This document shows, piece by piece, positions 1-7,657 of a DNA stretch of 64,000 nt. This stretch comes from Aliiroseovarius crassostreae (GTDB lineage Bacteria; Pseudomonadota; Alphaproteobacteria; Rhodobacterales; Rhodobacteraceae), in the NCBI RefSeq assembly GCF_001307765.1, contig NZ_LKBA01000006.1:524001-588000 (forward strand), given 5' to 3'. Position numbers and translations under genes: made by a program. Under the pieces are notes generated by a model that saw only the letters and a list, made by a program, of their open reading frames with translations, was not told the origin of the DNA and ran no database searches. Within the stretch, counting starts at the first letter, position 1. Each line of letters starts with the position of its first letter.

Positions 1-13
1 AAGGCGCCCTTCC

Positions 14-283
14 GTGACCACGCCATGGGGAGAAGATCCCTCCCCATGCCAGGAACCGGGACTTCCGCGCGGATCGGCCAATCAGAAATGGGCCGCCCCC
101 TCTCGGGACATTTTCTTCGACAATACCTTGCCGGGCAATGGACATCAGCTATGCCTGAACGCGGGAGGCTGGCTCTATCTGGCGGTCATTCTTGACCTGC
201 ATTCCAGACGTGTCATCAGCAGGGTCGTCAGCAACAGGCGGGTAGACCCGGGCGAAATACGCCGGGTCGGCCCTGGTGCTTGA
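14..283 (+). pseudogene. Remnant of an IS3-family transposase (integrase core fragment)
   Basis: The reading frame contains the stretch GGWLYLAVILDLHSRRVIS at about residues 51-69, which is the recognisable start of the DDE integrase core of IS3-family OrfB proteins. The flanking residues do not look like transposase, and no catalytic DDE triad can be followed. The piece therefore looks like a decayed fragment at the window edge. No inverted repeats or partner orfA were found. From 284 to 415 there is no supported gene. Confidence 0.55.
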
Positions 284-415
284 TATCGCCATGCTTGATC
301 CCATCTGCTACCAGGCTGTCAAATAGATGAGGCAATACCTATGCCGGGGCGGGCGGGCTATGTAAAAGATGAACAGCTAAATGGACGATGTCAGCACAAT
401 GGCGCATTCACTGGC

Positions 416-823
416 TCAGCGCGGGTCGAAGGACACTTCCAGACGGGTGCCACCTGGTTCGTAAACCATGAAATGTTCCTTAGGCCCCTTGCCAGAAAAT
501 TCCGGAGCAAATTCCACCTCTACACCTGGCCAGTTTTGCACCGCTTCAAACACAGAATATAACTCTTCCGCACTTGTCACTTTCAATGCCAGATGATGTA
601 GTCCGATATTGGCGTGCCGGTCAAACTCGTTGAATGCATCTGTCTTGCATTCCCACAACGTGAGCTTGGCATTGCCATCGGTCATATAGGCACTGGGGTA
701 ATCCGGGTTGCCACCGAATTGTTCCCAGCCAAGGGCACCTACGAAAAAGGCCTTGCTGGCCGCCAGATCCCTGACCGTCAAACCGATGTGATCGATGCCT
801 TTTGTTGCTGGTGATGCCATCAT
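416..823 (-). CDS. VOC-family (glyoxalase/bleomycin-resistance fold) protein
   Basis: A 135-residue protein with one vicinal-oxygen-chelate module. It opens with KGIDHIGLTVRDLAASKAFF, has IGLHHLALKV in the middle and ends GGTRLEVSFDP. The two His and the C-terminal Glu are the usual metal ligands of the family. The frame is open further upstream, but I place the start at 823, where AAGGAG sits six bases before ATG; a second ATG follows at 820. VOC proteins include glyoxalases, dioxygenases and resistance proteins, and the substrate cannot be named here. The gene stands alone between an IS remnant and the LysR gene, and the dyad repeat at 879-925 lies in its upstream region. Confidence 0.8.
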   Translation of the reverse strand: MMASPATKGIDHIGLTVRDLAASKAFFVGALGWEQFGGNPDYPSAYMTDGNAKLTLWECKTDAFNEFDRHANIGLHHLALKVTSAEELYSVFEAVQNWPGVEVEFAPEFSGKGPKEHFMVYEPGGTRLEVSFDPR

Positions 824-878
824 ACCCTGCTCCTTCAATACCCCAATAGGGTGATCCAAATTATCGTCGATAACACCA

Positions 879-925
879 AAGCGTTTCGAGATTAGCTTGA
901 GACACAAGTTGATTTCGAAACGCTT
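879..925. repeat. Nested inverted repeat, CGTTTCG/CGAAACG family, copy 1
   Basis: Perfect 11-base arms AAGCGTTTCGA and TCGAAACGCTT flank a 25-base centre. The centre has its own near-dyad, AGCTTG and CAAGTT. After the right arm comes TAGGATCACG. Almost the same 47 bases recur at 41824-41866, and a relative that shares the CTTTAG.ATCACG tail lies at 24858-24898. Copy 1 is upstream of the VOC gene and could act as a transcribed hairpin or a protein-binding site; the role is unknown. Confidence 0.75.
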
Positions 926-969
926 TAGGATCACGAACTGCCAACCGCATACTCTACATACTCAATACG

Positions 970-1896
970 CTAATTTGAGTGCAAACGCTCAAGTGTTTGC
1001 AAGAAGAGAGATGTGATCCGATTGGGATTTGGCCTGCGCCGCGTGACGGCGCAAAATGTTGTGCGATAGTACAGTTGGTCAGGCAGAACCGCTTTCATTC
1101 GGCCGCGCTGCACGAACTCCTTGGCAAGGTGATCCGGAAGAAAACCGACATAACGCCCCGACAAGATCAGAATGGACAGCGCATGTTCGCTTTGAACTTT
1201 GGCCGAGCGACGCAGCCCAAGCTGCTGTCCCACATGCAGGTTGGGAGAGTTCACGCTGATACCCGCATAGTTGGTCTGGCGCACGTCAGCCAATGAAAGC
1301 TCAGCATCATTACGCTCGAAGAACTCGTGTTCCTGGCCGCAATACACATACATGTTCTCGCCATAGATCGGCACATAGTTCAGGCTGGGCGACGACCTGT
1401 GCTGCGCGATAATGCCGATATCCAGCCCCCCACCAATCACCTTGGTTTCGATGGCGGTCGGCGGCTCGATCGACAGGTCGATTTCCACATTCGGTGCGGC
1501 TTGGTTAAACGCCGCGATTGACTTCGCCAGCTTCACCTCGGGGTTCGAGGCGCATTGGTCAAAAAATGCGATGCGAATGGTGCCAACCAGCCTCTTCTTG
1601 ATCTCATTCACCTCGGCGCGGAAATCCGATACGCTACTTAATAGGCTGCCGGCGGCCTCAAGAACCTTCGCGCCATCTTCGGTCAGCGCGAATCCCGCGG
1701 GTCCCCGGTTGCACAACCGCAGGTCCAAACGGTGCTCAAGGTCTGAAAGATGCTTCGAAATGGTCGATCGGCCGATGTTCAGTTCGGTCTCAGCTGCGGC
1801 CAACCCCCCGCAATCAACCACTGATTTGAAGATCCGCAGCAACCTCAGATCGGCGTCGCCTATATTATTAACAAGTGAATTCAGCGCCATAGTCAT
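970..1896 (-). CDS. LysR-family transcriptional regulator, probably of the taurine operon
   Basis: A 308-residue protein with an N-terminal winged helix-turn-helix (about residues 15-75; ELNIGRSTISKHLSDLEHRL is the recognition region) followed by a periplasmic-binding-like effector domain. Length is normal for LysR proteins. It is divergent from the TRAP and taurine operon with a 163-base gap, the classic layout for a LysR activator and its target. The effector may be taurine or a breakdown product, but that is inference. Known taurine clusters are often controlled by a MocR/GntR-type TauR, and none is seen here. ATG at 1890 is an alternative start two codons in. Confidence 0.85.
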   Translation of the reverse strand: MTMALNSLVNNIGDADLRLLRIFKSVVDCGGLAAAETELNIGRSTISKHLSDLEHRLDLRLCNRGPAGFALTEDGAKVLEAAGSLLSSVSDFRAEVNEIKKRLVGTIRIAFFDQCASNPEVKLAKSIAAFNQAAPNVEIDLSIEPPTAIETKVIGGGLDIGIIAQHRSSPSLNYVPIYGENMYVYCGQEHEFFERNDAELSLADVRQTNYAGISVNSPNLHVGQQLGLRRSAKVQSEHALSILILSGRYVGFLPDHLAKEFVQRGRMKAVLPDQLYYRTTFCAVTRRRPNPNRITSLFLQTLERLHSN

Positions 1897-2059
1897 GTTC
1901 GCAATATGTGAAACTTTGCGCGCACAAGTATATATTTTTGAAACGTTAATGGCAACCTACCCTCTTCGCACCGAGGCGAACGGAGCATTTGTAAAGCGCA
2001 TGAGGAGAGCGCGCTCCGCAACGCCCGATCATCCAAGATGACAAACCGGGAGGACATCC

Positions 2060-3073
2060 ATGTCATTTTTCAAGAAAGTCTGCACCCTGACCGCAGCCGT
2101 ATCTGTCACCGCTCTGCTTGCCACTGGCGCGGCCCAAGCGAAAGACTTCAAGATCGCAGTTGGTGACGGCGCTGGCGGCACTCAAGAAGCGCTGGGCAAG
2201 GCATTTGTTGCGGCTCTGGAAGAAAACACCGGCGGCAAGCACACCGCATCCCTATTCCTGAACGGTCAGCTGGGCTCGGAACAAGACACCGTGAACGAAG
2301 CTGCGATCGGCACGCTGGATTTCTCGATCCTGGCCATCAACAACGTCACCCCGTTCTCGCCAACCGTTGGCACCCTGACGCTGCCCTATATGATCCTGAG
2401 CCTGGAAGACGCTGAAAAGCTGACCCAAGGCCCGGTAGGTCAGGAACTGGTCGAAAACACCATTCGTGACGCCGGCGTTCGCATCATCGGCTGGGCCTAT
2501 TCGGGCTTCCGCGTTCTGACCAACTCGAAGCACCCGGTGACCACCGTGGCCGACCTGTCGGACCTGGTTATCCGGACGCCGAAGAACGAAATCATGATCG
2601 CCACCTACCAGTCCTGGGGCGTGAACCCGACCCCGATGGCGTGGTCGGAAACCTTCGCTGGTCTGCAGACCAAAGTTGTTGACGGTCAGGACAACCCCTA
2701 CATCACCAACTACGCGATGAAGTTTGATGAAGTTCAGAAATACATCACCAACCTTCGTTACCTCTTCTCGATCGAGCCGCTGATCGTATCGGAAGCCGTG
2801 TTCCAGGACATGTCGGCTGAAGATCAGGCTGCCGTTCTGGCCGCTGGCGAAGCCGCGACCGCTTTCTCAGCACAGTACCTGCGCGACGAAGAAGCCAAGA
2901 TCAAAGACGTGCTGCAAGAGCGCGGCATGGAGATCTCGGACCCCGCAGATGGCGAAGCCGAGTTCATCAAGTTGGCGACCGAAGCCGTTTGGCCGAAGTT
3001 CTACGACTCGGTTGGTGGCATCGAAAAGCTGAACGCAGCCCTGGCCGAAATCGGCCGTGACCCGGTCCAGTAA
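2060..3073 (+). CDS. tauK: TRAP transporter substrate-binding protein, DctP family, probably taurine (TauK)
   Basis: A 337-residue periplasmic protein with a signal peptide ending GAAQA-KD near residue 27. The DctP fold is visible, with the ligand-contacting region LVIRTPKNEIM in the middle. It captures substrate in the periplasm and hands it to the small and large membrane subunits encoded just downstream. Taurine is inferred from the adjacent tauXY-xsc-pta genes, an order like that described for Rhodobacter sphaeroides. AGG lies before the ATG. A strong hairpin after the stop codon may favour binding-protein expression over the membrane subunits. Confidence 0.88.
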   Translation: MSFFKKVCTLTAAVSVTALLATGAAQAKDFKIAVGDGAGGTQEALGKAFVAALEENTGGKHTASLFLNGQLGSEQDTVNEAAIGTLDFSILAINNVTPFSPTVGTLTLPYMILSLEDAEKLTQGPVGQELVENTIRDAGVRIIGWAYSGFRVLTNSKHPVTTVADLSDLVIRTPKNEIMIATYQSWGVNPTPMAWSETFAGLQTKVVDGQDNPYITNYAMKFDEVQKYITNLRYLFSIEPLIVSEAVFQDMSAEDQAAVLAAGEAATAFSAQYLRDEEAKIKDVLQERGMEISDPADGEAEFIKLATEAVWPKFYDSVGGIEKLNAALAEIGRDPVQ

Positions 3074-3103
3074 GCACCCCCAGTATCACTAAAAAAAGAT
3101 AAC

Positions 3104-3127
3104 GAGGAAGCGCCACGGCGCTTCTTC
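3104..3127 (+). other. Intercistronic hairpin between tauK and tauL
   Basis: Arms GAGGAAGCGC and GCGCTTCTTC pair over 10 positions with one G-U pair around a CACG loop. No T-run follows, so it is not a standard terminator. In binding-protein transporters such hairpins often protect the upstream mRNA or reduce read-through, giving excess binding protein; that role is inferred from position. Confidence 0.6.
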
Positions 3128-3147
3128 GACCACGGGAGGAGACTGCA

Positions 3148-3696
3148 ATGTTCTGGAAATTTCTAGACAACATCGAAAGCATCATTTGCCGCTTTCTGTT
3201 GTCGGGCTTTGTCTTACTACTGTTCGTGCAGATCGTATCGCGCGAATTCTTTGGATATTCATTCAGCTGGATCGAAGAGCTTTCGGTCTACATGTTTGTC
3301 TGGTTCGTCTTTTTCGGCGCCAGCTATGCCGCCCTCAAAAGCGCGCATAACCGGGTCACGTTCCAGTTTAAATTCCTTCCCGCCCGCTACATCAAGTGGG
3401 TCGAGGCCTTTGCGGACCTTTTCTGGATCTTCTTCAACGTCTACTTCATCTGGCTGGCCTACGACTTCGTCTTCAACCGCATGAACAAGTTCTGGAAATC
3501 CCAGACCTTGGGCGTCGAAATGAAGTATATCTACATGGTTTTGCCGGTCGCCTTCACGCTGATGACGATCCGCATCCTGCAGGTGAATTACAAGAAACTC
3601 GTCCTTGGTGATGACATCGCCGACCCCGACCAGATCGACCTTGATGAAATCAAGTCGGGCGCGGGCGGTGCGACGGACGTGGACGAAAGCCGTTAA
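3148..3696 (+). CDS. tauL: TRAP transporter small permease, DctQ family (TauL)
   Basis: A 182-residue membrane protein with four hydrophobic segments typical of DctQ, including the WIEELSVYMFVWFVFFGASY segment common in this family. It links the binding protein to the DctM subunit in the inner membrane. The C-terminal 35 or so residues are acidic and probably cytoplasmic. GGGAGGAG lies before the ATG. It lies between tauK and tauM in the same direction with short gaps, so co-transcription is likely. Confidence 0.87.
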   Translation: MFWKFLDNIESIICRFLLSGFVLLLFVQIVSREFFGYSFSWIEELSVYMFVWFVFFGASYAALKSAHNRVTFQFKFLPARYIKWVEAFADLFWIFFNVYFIWLAYDFVFNRMNKFWKSQTLGVEMKYIYMVLPVAFTLMTIRILQVNYKKLVLGDDIADPDQIDLDEIKSGAGGATDVDESR

Positions 3697-3719
3697 CGGC
3701 GGCTCGAAGGGGAAATTCA

Positions 3720-5060
3720 ATGGAAACTCAAATCGTTACACTCCTGTTCGGGTCGTTTCTTGGACTGCTTTTACTGGGCGCTCCGATCACCGTGGCGCTG
3801 GGCGTCTCGTCGCTGATCTCGTTCCTGTATCTGGATGAGAACCCGATCAAATTCGTGCAGATCGCGTTCACCTCGGTGGGGTCCTTCCCGCTGATGGCGC
3901 TGCCTGCCTTCATTCTGGCCGGTGCGCTGATGGAAGCGGCTGGCATTTCGAAACGTCTGATCAATGTGGCTGAAAGCCTTGCCGGGCCATTCACCGGCGG
4001 CATCTCGGCCGCCACCGTCATGGCCTGCCTGTTCTTCGGGGCGATCTCGGGCTCGGGTCCGGCCACCACCGCTGCTGTCGGGATGCTGATGATCCCGGCC
4101 ATGATCGAGCGCGGCTATGGACGCGGATACGCATCCGCCATCACCGCATCATCCGGTGGCCTTGGCATCATCATTCCGCCCTCGATCCCAATGGTGATCT
4201 TTGGCATCGCAGCTCTTGGCATGGCGCCCCCGCCGGAAGCGGTCGAGAAATTCGGCACTTTCCAATCGGTCTCGATCTCGAAACTGTTCATCGCCGGGTT
4301 TGTCCCTGCCTTCCTGATCGCCTCAAGCCTTCTGATCATGAACTACATCATGTCGAAGAAGCGCGGTTTCAAAGGCTCAGCCGATGGATGGTCACCGCGC
4401 CTCGTCCTGTGCGAAATGTATCGCGGCTTCTGGTCGCTGATGGCCCCGCTGGTCATCCTTGGCGGCATCTATTCCGGCTTCTTCACCCCGACCGAGGCCG
4501 CAATCGTCGCGATCTTCTATACCCTCGTCGTGGGCGTGTTCATCTATCGAGAGCTGACATGGTCGTCGCTGTTCCAGTCGCTTGAAAGCACCACCTGGCT
4601 GACCGGTCGCGTGCTGCTGATCCTGTTCACCGCAACGGTATTTGGCCGCCTGCTGGTGGAAAACAAGATCCCTGCGATCATCGCGGACAACATGCTTAGC
4701 TTCACCGACAACCTGTATATCATCTGGGCGCTGATCATCTTCTTCCTGCTCTTCGTGGGCATGTTCATGGAGACCCTGGCAACCATCCTGATCCTGGTGC
4801 CGGTGATGCTGCCGGTTGCCTATTCGGTAGGCATCGACCCGATCCACTTTGGTGTGGTGATGGTCTGTACGCTGGGTATCGGCTTCCAGACACCTCCGCT
4901 GGGCGAGAACCTGTTCATCGCATCAGGGATATCCAACATCTCGATCGAAAAGATCTCGATCCGCGCGCTGCCCTTCGCCGCCGTGAACACGATCGCGATC
5001 TTCATCATCGCGTTCTTCCCCGAGCTTTCGCTCTGGCTACCGCGCCTCTTTGGCTACTGA
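3720..5060 (+). CDS. tauM: TRAP transporter large permease, DctM family (TauM)
   Basis: A 446-residue, highly hydrophobic protein of normal DctM length (about 12 membrane segments). Family stretches are clear, for example GAISGSGPATTAAVGMLMIP in the first half and GFQTPPLGENLF near the end. It forms the ion-coupled translocation path for the substrate, here presumed to be taurine. A ribosome site, AAGGGGA, precedes the start. The universal stress gene follows after 15 bases, as in several sulfonate TRAP operons. Confidence 0.9.
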   Translation: METQIVTLLFGSFLGLLLLGAPITVALGVSSLISFLYLDENPIKFVQIAFTSVGSFPLMALPAFILAGALMEAAGISKRLINVAESLAGPFTGGISAATVMACLFFGAISGSGPATTAAVGMLMIPAMIERGYGRGYASAITASSGGLGIIIPPSIPMVIFGIAALGMAPPPEAVEKFGTFQSVSISKLFIAGFVPAFLIASSLLIMNYIMSKKRGFKGSADGWSPRLVLCEMYRGFWSLMAPLVILGGIYSGFFTPTEAAIVAIFYTLVVGVFIYRELTWSSLFQSLESTTWLTGRVLLILFTATVFGRLLVENKIPAIIADNMLSFTDNLYIIWALIIFFLLFVGMFMETLATILILVPVMLPVAYSVGIDPIHFGVVMVCTLGIGFQTPPLGENLFIASGISNISIEKISIRALPFAAVNTIAIFIIAFFPELSLWLPRLFGY

Positions 5061-5075
5061 TGAAAGGATAACATC

Positions 5076-5585
5076 ATGCAACAGCTGATCACCAATATCC
5101 TCTTTGCCACCGACCTGTCGCGCAACTCTCCCTACGCCATGCGCCATGCCGCCAGCATCGCGCAGGCCACCCGGGCGGAAATCCACGTTCTGCACGTGAA
5201 TGAACCGATGTCAGATGACGCACGTATCGCGATGGAAATGTTTGTCCTGAACGAGGAAACCCGCAAAACCGCGCAAAAGCGCCGCCATGACATGATGAAA
5301 AAGGTGCTGGCGGAACGGCAGGCCCGGTTCTGGGCAAGCTTTGAAGGCGAAGATGCAAAGATCCGCGATCTGGTGACATCGGTTGAAGTGACCGATGGGC
5401 ATCCGGCCGAAGTGATCCTGCGGCGCTCCAAGGAAATGAGCTGCGACCTCATTGTCCTTGGTGCCCATGACCACGGGTTCTCGCACACTTTCCTTGGCAC
5501 GGTTGCCAAGCGGGTGCTGCGCCGATCCCAAATTCCAACCCTGATTGTCCCCTATCTGGGCGACCACGATCCTCTCAAAGACTGA
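5076..5585 (+). CDS. Universal stress protein family (UspA-like) linked to the TRAP operon
   Basis: A 169-residue single-domain Usp protein. It has the N-terminal strand ITNILFATDLSRNSPYAMRH and the C-terminal nucleotide-binding loop GAHDHGFSHTFLGTVAKRVL, an imperfect match to the G-x2-G-x9-G(S/T) pattern. Usp proteins sit beside TRAP transporter genes in many proteobacteria and are thought to bind nucleotide and tune transport; the exact role here is not known. The ribosome site AAAGGA lies ahead of ATG, and the gene is closely packed between tauM and tauX. Confidence 0.85.
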   Translation: MQQLITNILFATDLSRNSPYAMRHAASIAQATRAEIHVLHVNEPMSDDARIAMEMFVLNEETRKTAQKRRHDMMKKVLAERQARFWASFEGEDAKIRDLVTSVEVTDGHPAEVILRRSKEMSCDLIVLGAHDHGFSHTFLGTVAKRVLRRSQIPTLIVPYLGDHDPLKD

Positions 5586-5597
5586 AAGACCTCACCA

Positions 5598-5984
5598 ATG
5601 ACCAAGACCCTGACTGCCAAAGATCTGGCGGACACTTTTGACGCGTTCAACCGCCACGATGTGGATGCGGTAATGACCCATTTCGCCGATGACTGCGTGT
5701 TTTACACCGTGGCTGGCGACGAGAAATACGGCAACAAGATCGAAGGGGCCGACGCCATCGCCAACGCCTTCTCCGCCGTCTGGGCGGGCATGAAAGATGC
5801 CCATTGGGATCACCATTCACATTTCGTGCATGGCGACCGCGCCGTCAGTGAATGGACTTTTTCCGGAACAGACGCAAACGGCATGCGGATCGAAGCAGAG
5901 GGGGCGGATCTTTTCACCCTGCGCGATGGGGAGATCATCGTGAAACAGGCGCTCCGCAAGACGCGCCCCATGTTCAAAGCCTAA
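5598..5984 (+). CDS. tauX: Taurine dehydrogenase small subunit (TauX), SnoaL/NTF2-like
   Basis: A 128-residue NTF2-like protein with the family pattern FDAFNRHDVDAVMTHFADDC near the start and SEWTFSGTDANGMRIEAEGAD in the middle. Proteins of this type precede the FAD subunit TauY in taurine-degrading rhodobacteria and are annotated as the small subunit of the cytochrome-coupled taurine dehydrogenase. That naming rests on position and published gene order; the fold itself binds many ligands. A strong intrinsic terminator lies directly after this gene and before tauY, which is unusual for two subunits of one enzyme. Confidence 0.75.
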   Translation: MTKTLTAKDLADTFDAFNRHDVDAVMTHFADDCVFYTVAGDEKYGNKIEGADAIANAFSAVWAGMKDAHWDHHSHFVHGDRAVSEWTFSGTDANGMRIEAEGADLFTLRDGEIIVKQALRKTRPMFKA

Positions 5985-6011
5985 GCCCGGAGCGCGAATA
6001 TCGCCTCTACC

Positions 6012-6046
6012 ATCCGGGCCCTGAAAACGGCCCGGATTTTTCTTTT
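6012..6046 (+). terminator. Intrinsic terminator or attenuator between tauX and tauY
   Basis: A perfect nine-base stem, ATCCGGGCC and GGCCCGGAT, encloses an eight-base loop and runs straight into TTTTTCTTTT. This is a textbook rho-independent terminator. As tauY starts only 25 bases further on, the element should lower or condition tauY transcription relative to tauX. Confidence 0.85.
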
Positions 6047-6070
6047 ACCCCTATTTCGGGAGTGTCCCTC

Positions 6071-7477
6071 ATGGTTGACCATACCCTTCCGCGTCACTGG
6101 CCCAAGTCCAGCTATGACCCGAAATACGACCCGATCATCGACGCGGGTCCCGGCCACAATCGTGACCACGCGCCGACCTATTGGATCGGTACTGCGGGCG
6201 AGCCGCCTGCAGATGACGGGCCTGTCTCGTCGGATATGGATGTGGATGTCGCCGTTGTCGGCTCGGGCTATACTGGCCTGTCCACCGCGATCCATCTGGC
6301 CAAAGAATACGGCATTCAAGCAGTCGTGCTCGAAGCCAACACGGTGTCCTGGGGATGCTCCACCCGCAATGGTGGGCAGGCTCAAATCTCATCCGGTCGC
6401 TTGAAGCGGTCGCAGTGGATCCAGCGTTGGGGCGTGGATGTCGCCAAAGGCATGCACCGCGAAGTGGCCGAGGCATTCGAGCTGTTCGACGACTTGATCG
6501 CACAGGATGACATTGATTGTGATCCGCAGACCGGTGGCCACTATTATATCGCACACCGCGAGAAGGTGTTGCCGAAGCTGGCCAAGGAAGCGGCACTGCT
6601 GAACGAAACCTTCGGCTATGGCGCACGCATGATCAGCCGTGAAGAGCTGCACGAGAAACACGTGAAAGATCAGGAAGCGGCGGGTGCCATGTGGGAACCC
6701 GACGGGACCTGTATTCACGCGGGTAAGCTTGCCTTTGGTTACGCGAAAATGGCCCGTCGTCTGGGCGTGAAGATCCATACTGGTAGCCCGGTCATGGGCT
6801 GGGAAACCAAAGGGAACGTGCATCACCTGCGCACCCCTGGTGGGATCGTGCGCGCCAAGTCGGTTGCGCTGGCTACAGCGGGCTATACGCCCCCCGGCCT
6901 GAACAGGAAAACCAAGCACCGTTTGATGCCGATTCTGTCCAACTCCATGGTGACCCGACCGCTGACTGAAAGCGAGTTGAAAGAGTGTGGAATTCAGACA
7001 AAATCGCCACTGACGGACACCCGCACCTTGCGCCACTATTATCGCCTTCTGCCTGACAACCGGATGCAGATCGGATCGCGCAGTGCTGTGACGGGGCGCG
7101 ACGCCGAGAACGAAAGACACCTTACACTTCTCAAGGCCGGTCTGGCCCGCAAGTTCCCCGCGCTCGAGGACATCAATCTCGATTACTCCTGGTGGGGGTG
7201 GGTCGATGTCAGTCACGACATGATGCCGCGCATCTTCCAGCCGAATCCAGATGAAAAGATTTTCTACGCAATGGGTTATGGCGGAAATGGCGTGATGTAT
7301 TCGGCGCAGGCCGGACGCCGCATGGCACAGCTGGTTGCGGGCGATAAATCGGACAAGGCGTTCGACCTGCCGATCTTTACATCCCCCCTTCCCAGCCACG
7401 GCTTGCTAACCCCGTTCCGCCGTTTGGGGCAGAGATTTGCCTATGTTTGGTACTATCTAAACGACGAGGTTCTGTAA
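6071..7477 (+). CDS. tauY: Taurine dehydrogenase large subunit (TauY), FAD-dependent oxidoreductase
   Basis: A 468-residue DAO-superfamily flavoprotein. The dinucleotide-binding motif VAVVGSGYTGLSTAIHLAKE starts near residue 60, followed by the STRNGGQAQ segment typical of the DadA/PuuB/TauY group. A C-terminal FAD contact region, YAMGYGGNGVMYS, is also present. Expected reaction: oxidative deamination of taurine to sulfoacetaldehyde with electrons passed to the respiratory chain. The open frame extends to 5852, but ATG at 6071 is chosen because the extension overlaps tauX and the mature-like start fits the family length. Related gamma-glutamylputrescine oxidases look similar, so the substrate call rests on xsc downstream. 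Confidence 0.82.
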   Translation: MVDHTLPRHWPKSSYDPKYDPIIDAGPGHNRDHAPTYWIGTAGEPPADDGPVSSDMDVDVAVVGSGYTGLSTAIHLAKEYGIQAVVLEANTVSWGCSTRNGGQAQISSGRLKRSQWIQRWGVDVAKGMHREVAEAFELFDDLIAQDDIDCDPQTGGHYYIAHREKVLPKLAKEAALLNETFGYGARMISREELHEKHVKDQEAAGAMWEPDGTCIHAGKLAFGYAKMARRLGVKIHTGSPVMGWETKGNVHHLRTPGGIVRAKSVALATAGYTPPGLNRKTKHRLMPILSNSMVTRPLTESELKECGIQTKSPLTDTRTLRHYYRLLPDNRMQIGSRSAVTGRDAENERHLTLLKAGLARKFPALEDINLDYSWWGWVDVSHDMMPRIFQPNPDEKIFYAMGYGGNGVMYSAQAGRRMAQLVAGDKSDKAFDLPIFTSPLPSHGLLTPFRRLGQRFAYVWYYLNDEVL

Positions 7478-7657
7478 TTGCATCGCAACAACAGGTGTCG
7501 GCCGCGTCGCGTGGCCTCACCTGCGCATCACTCCAATCTGGATATAAGTTGAAATTCTGTTTGGCCCTACTTTTAGGCGCGAAACTACCCCCTTAACAGA
7601 CACAAGAAACACTCACGCTGTCGCCAGCTGGCAACAACCAACAAAAGGATCAGAACA

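Noticed and set aside
6389-7399. Open frame of 336 codons opposite tauY
   Set aside because: It is antisense to a clear flavoprotein and has no motif of its own.
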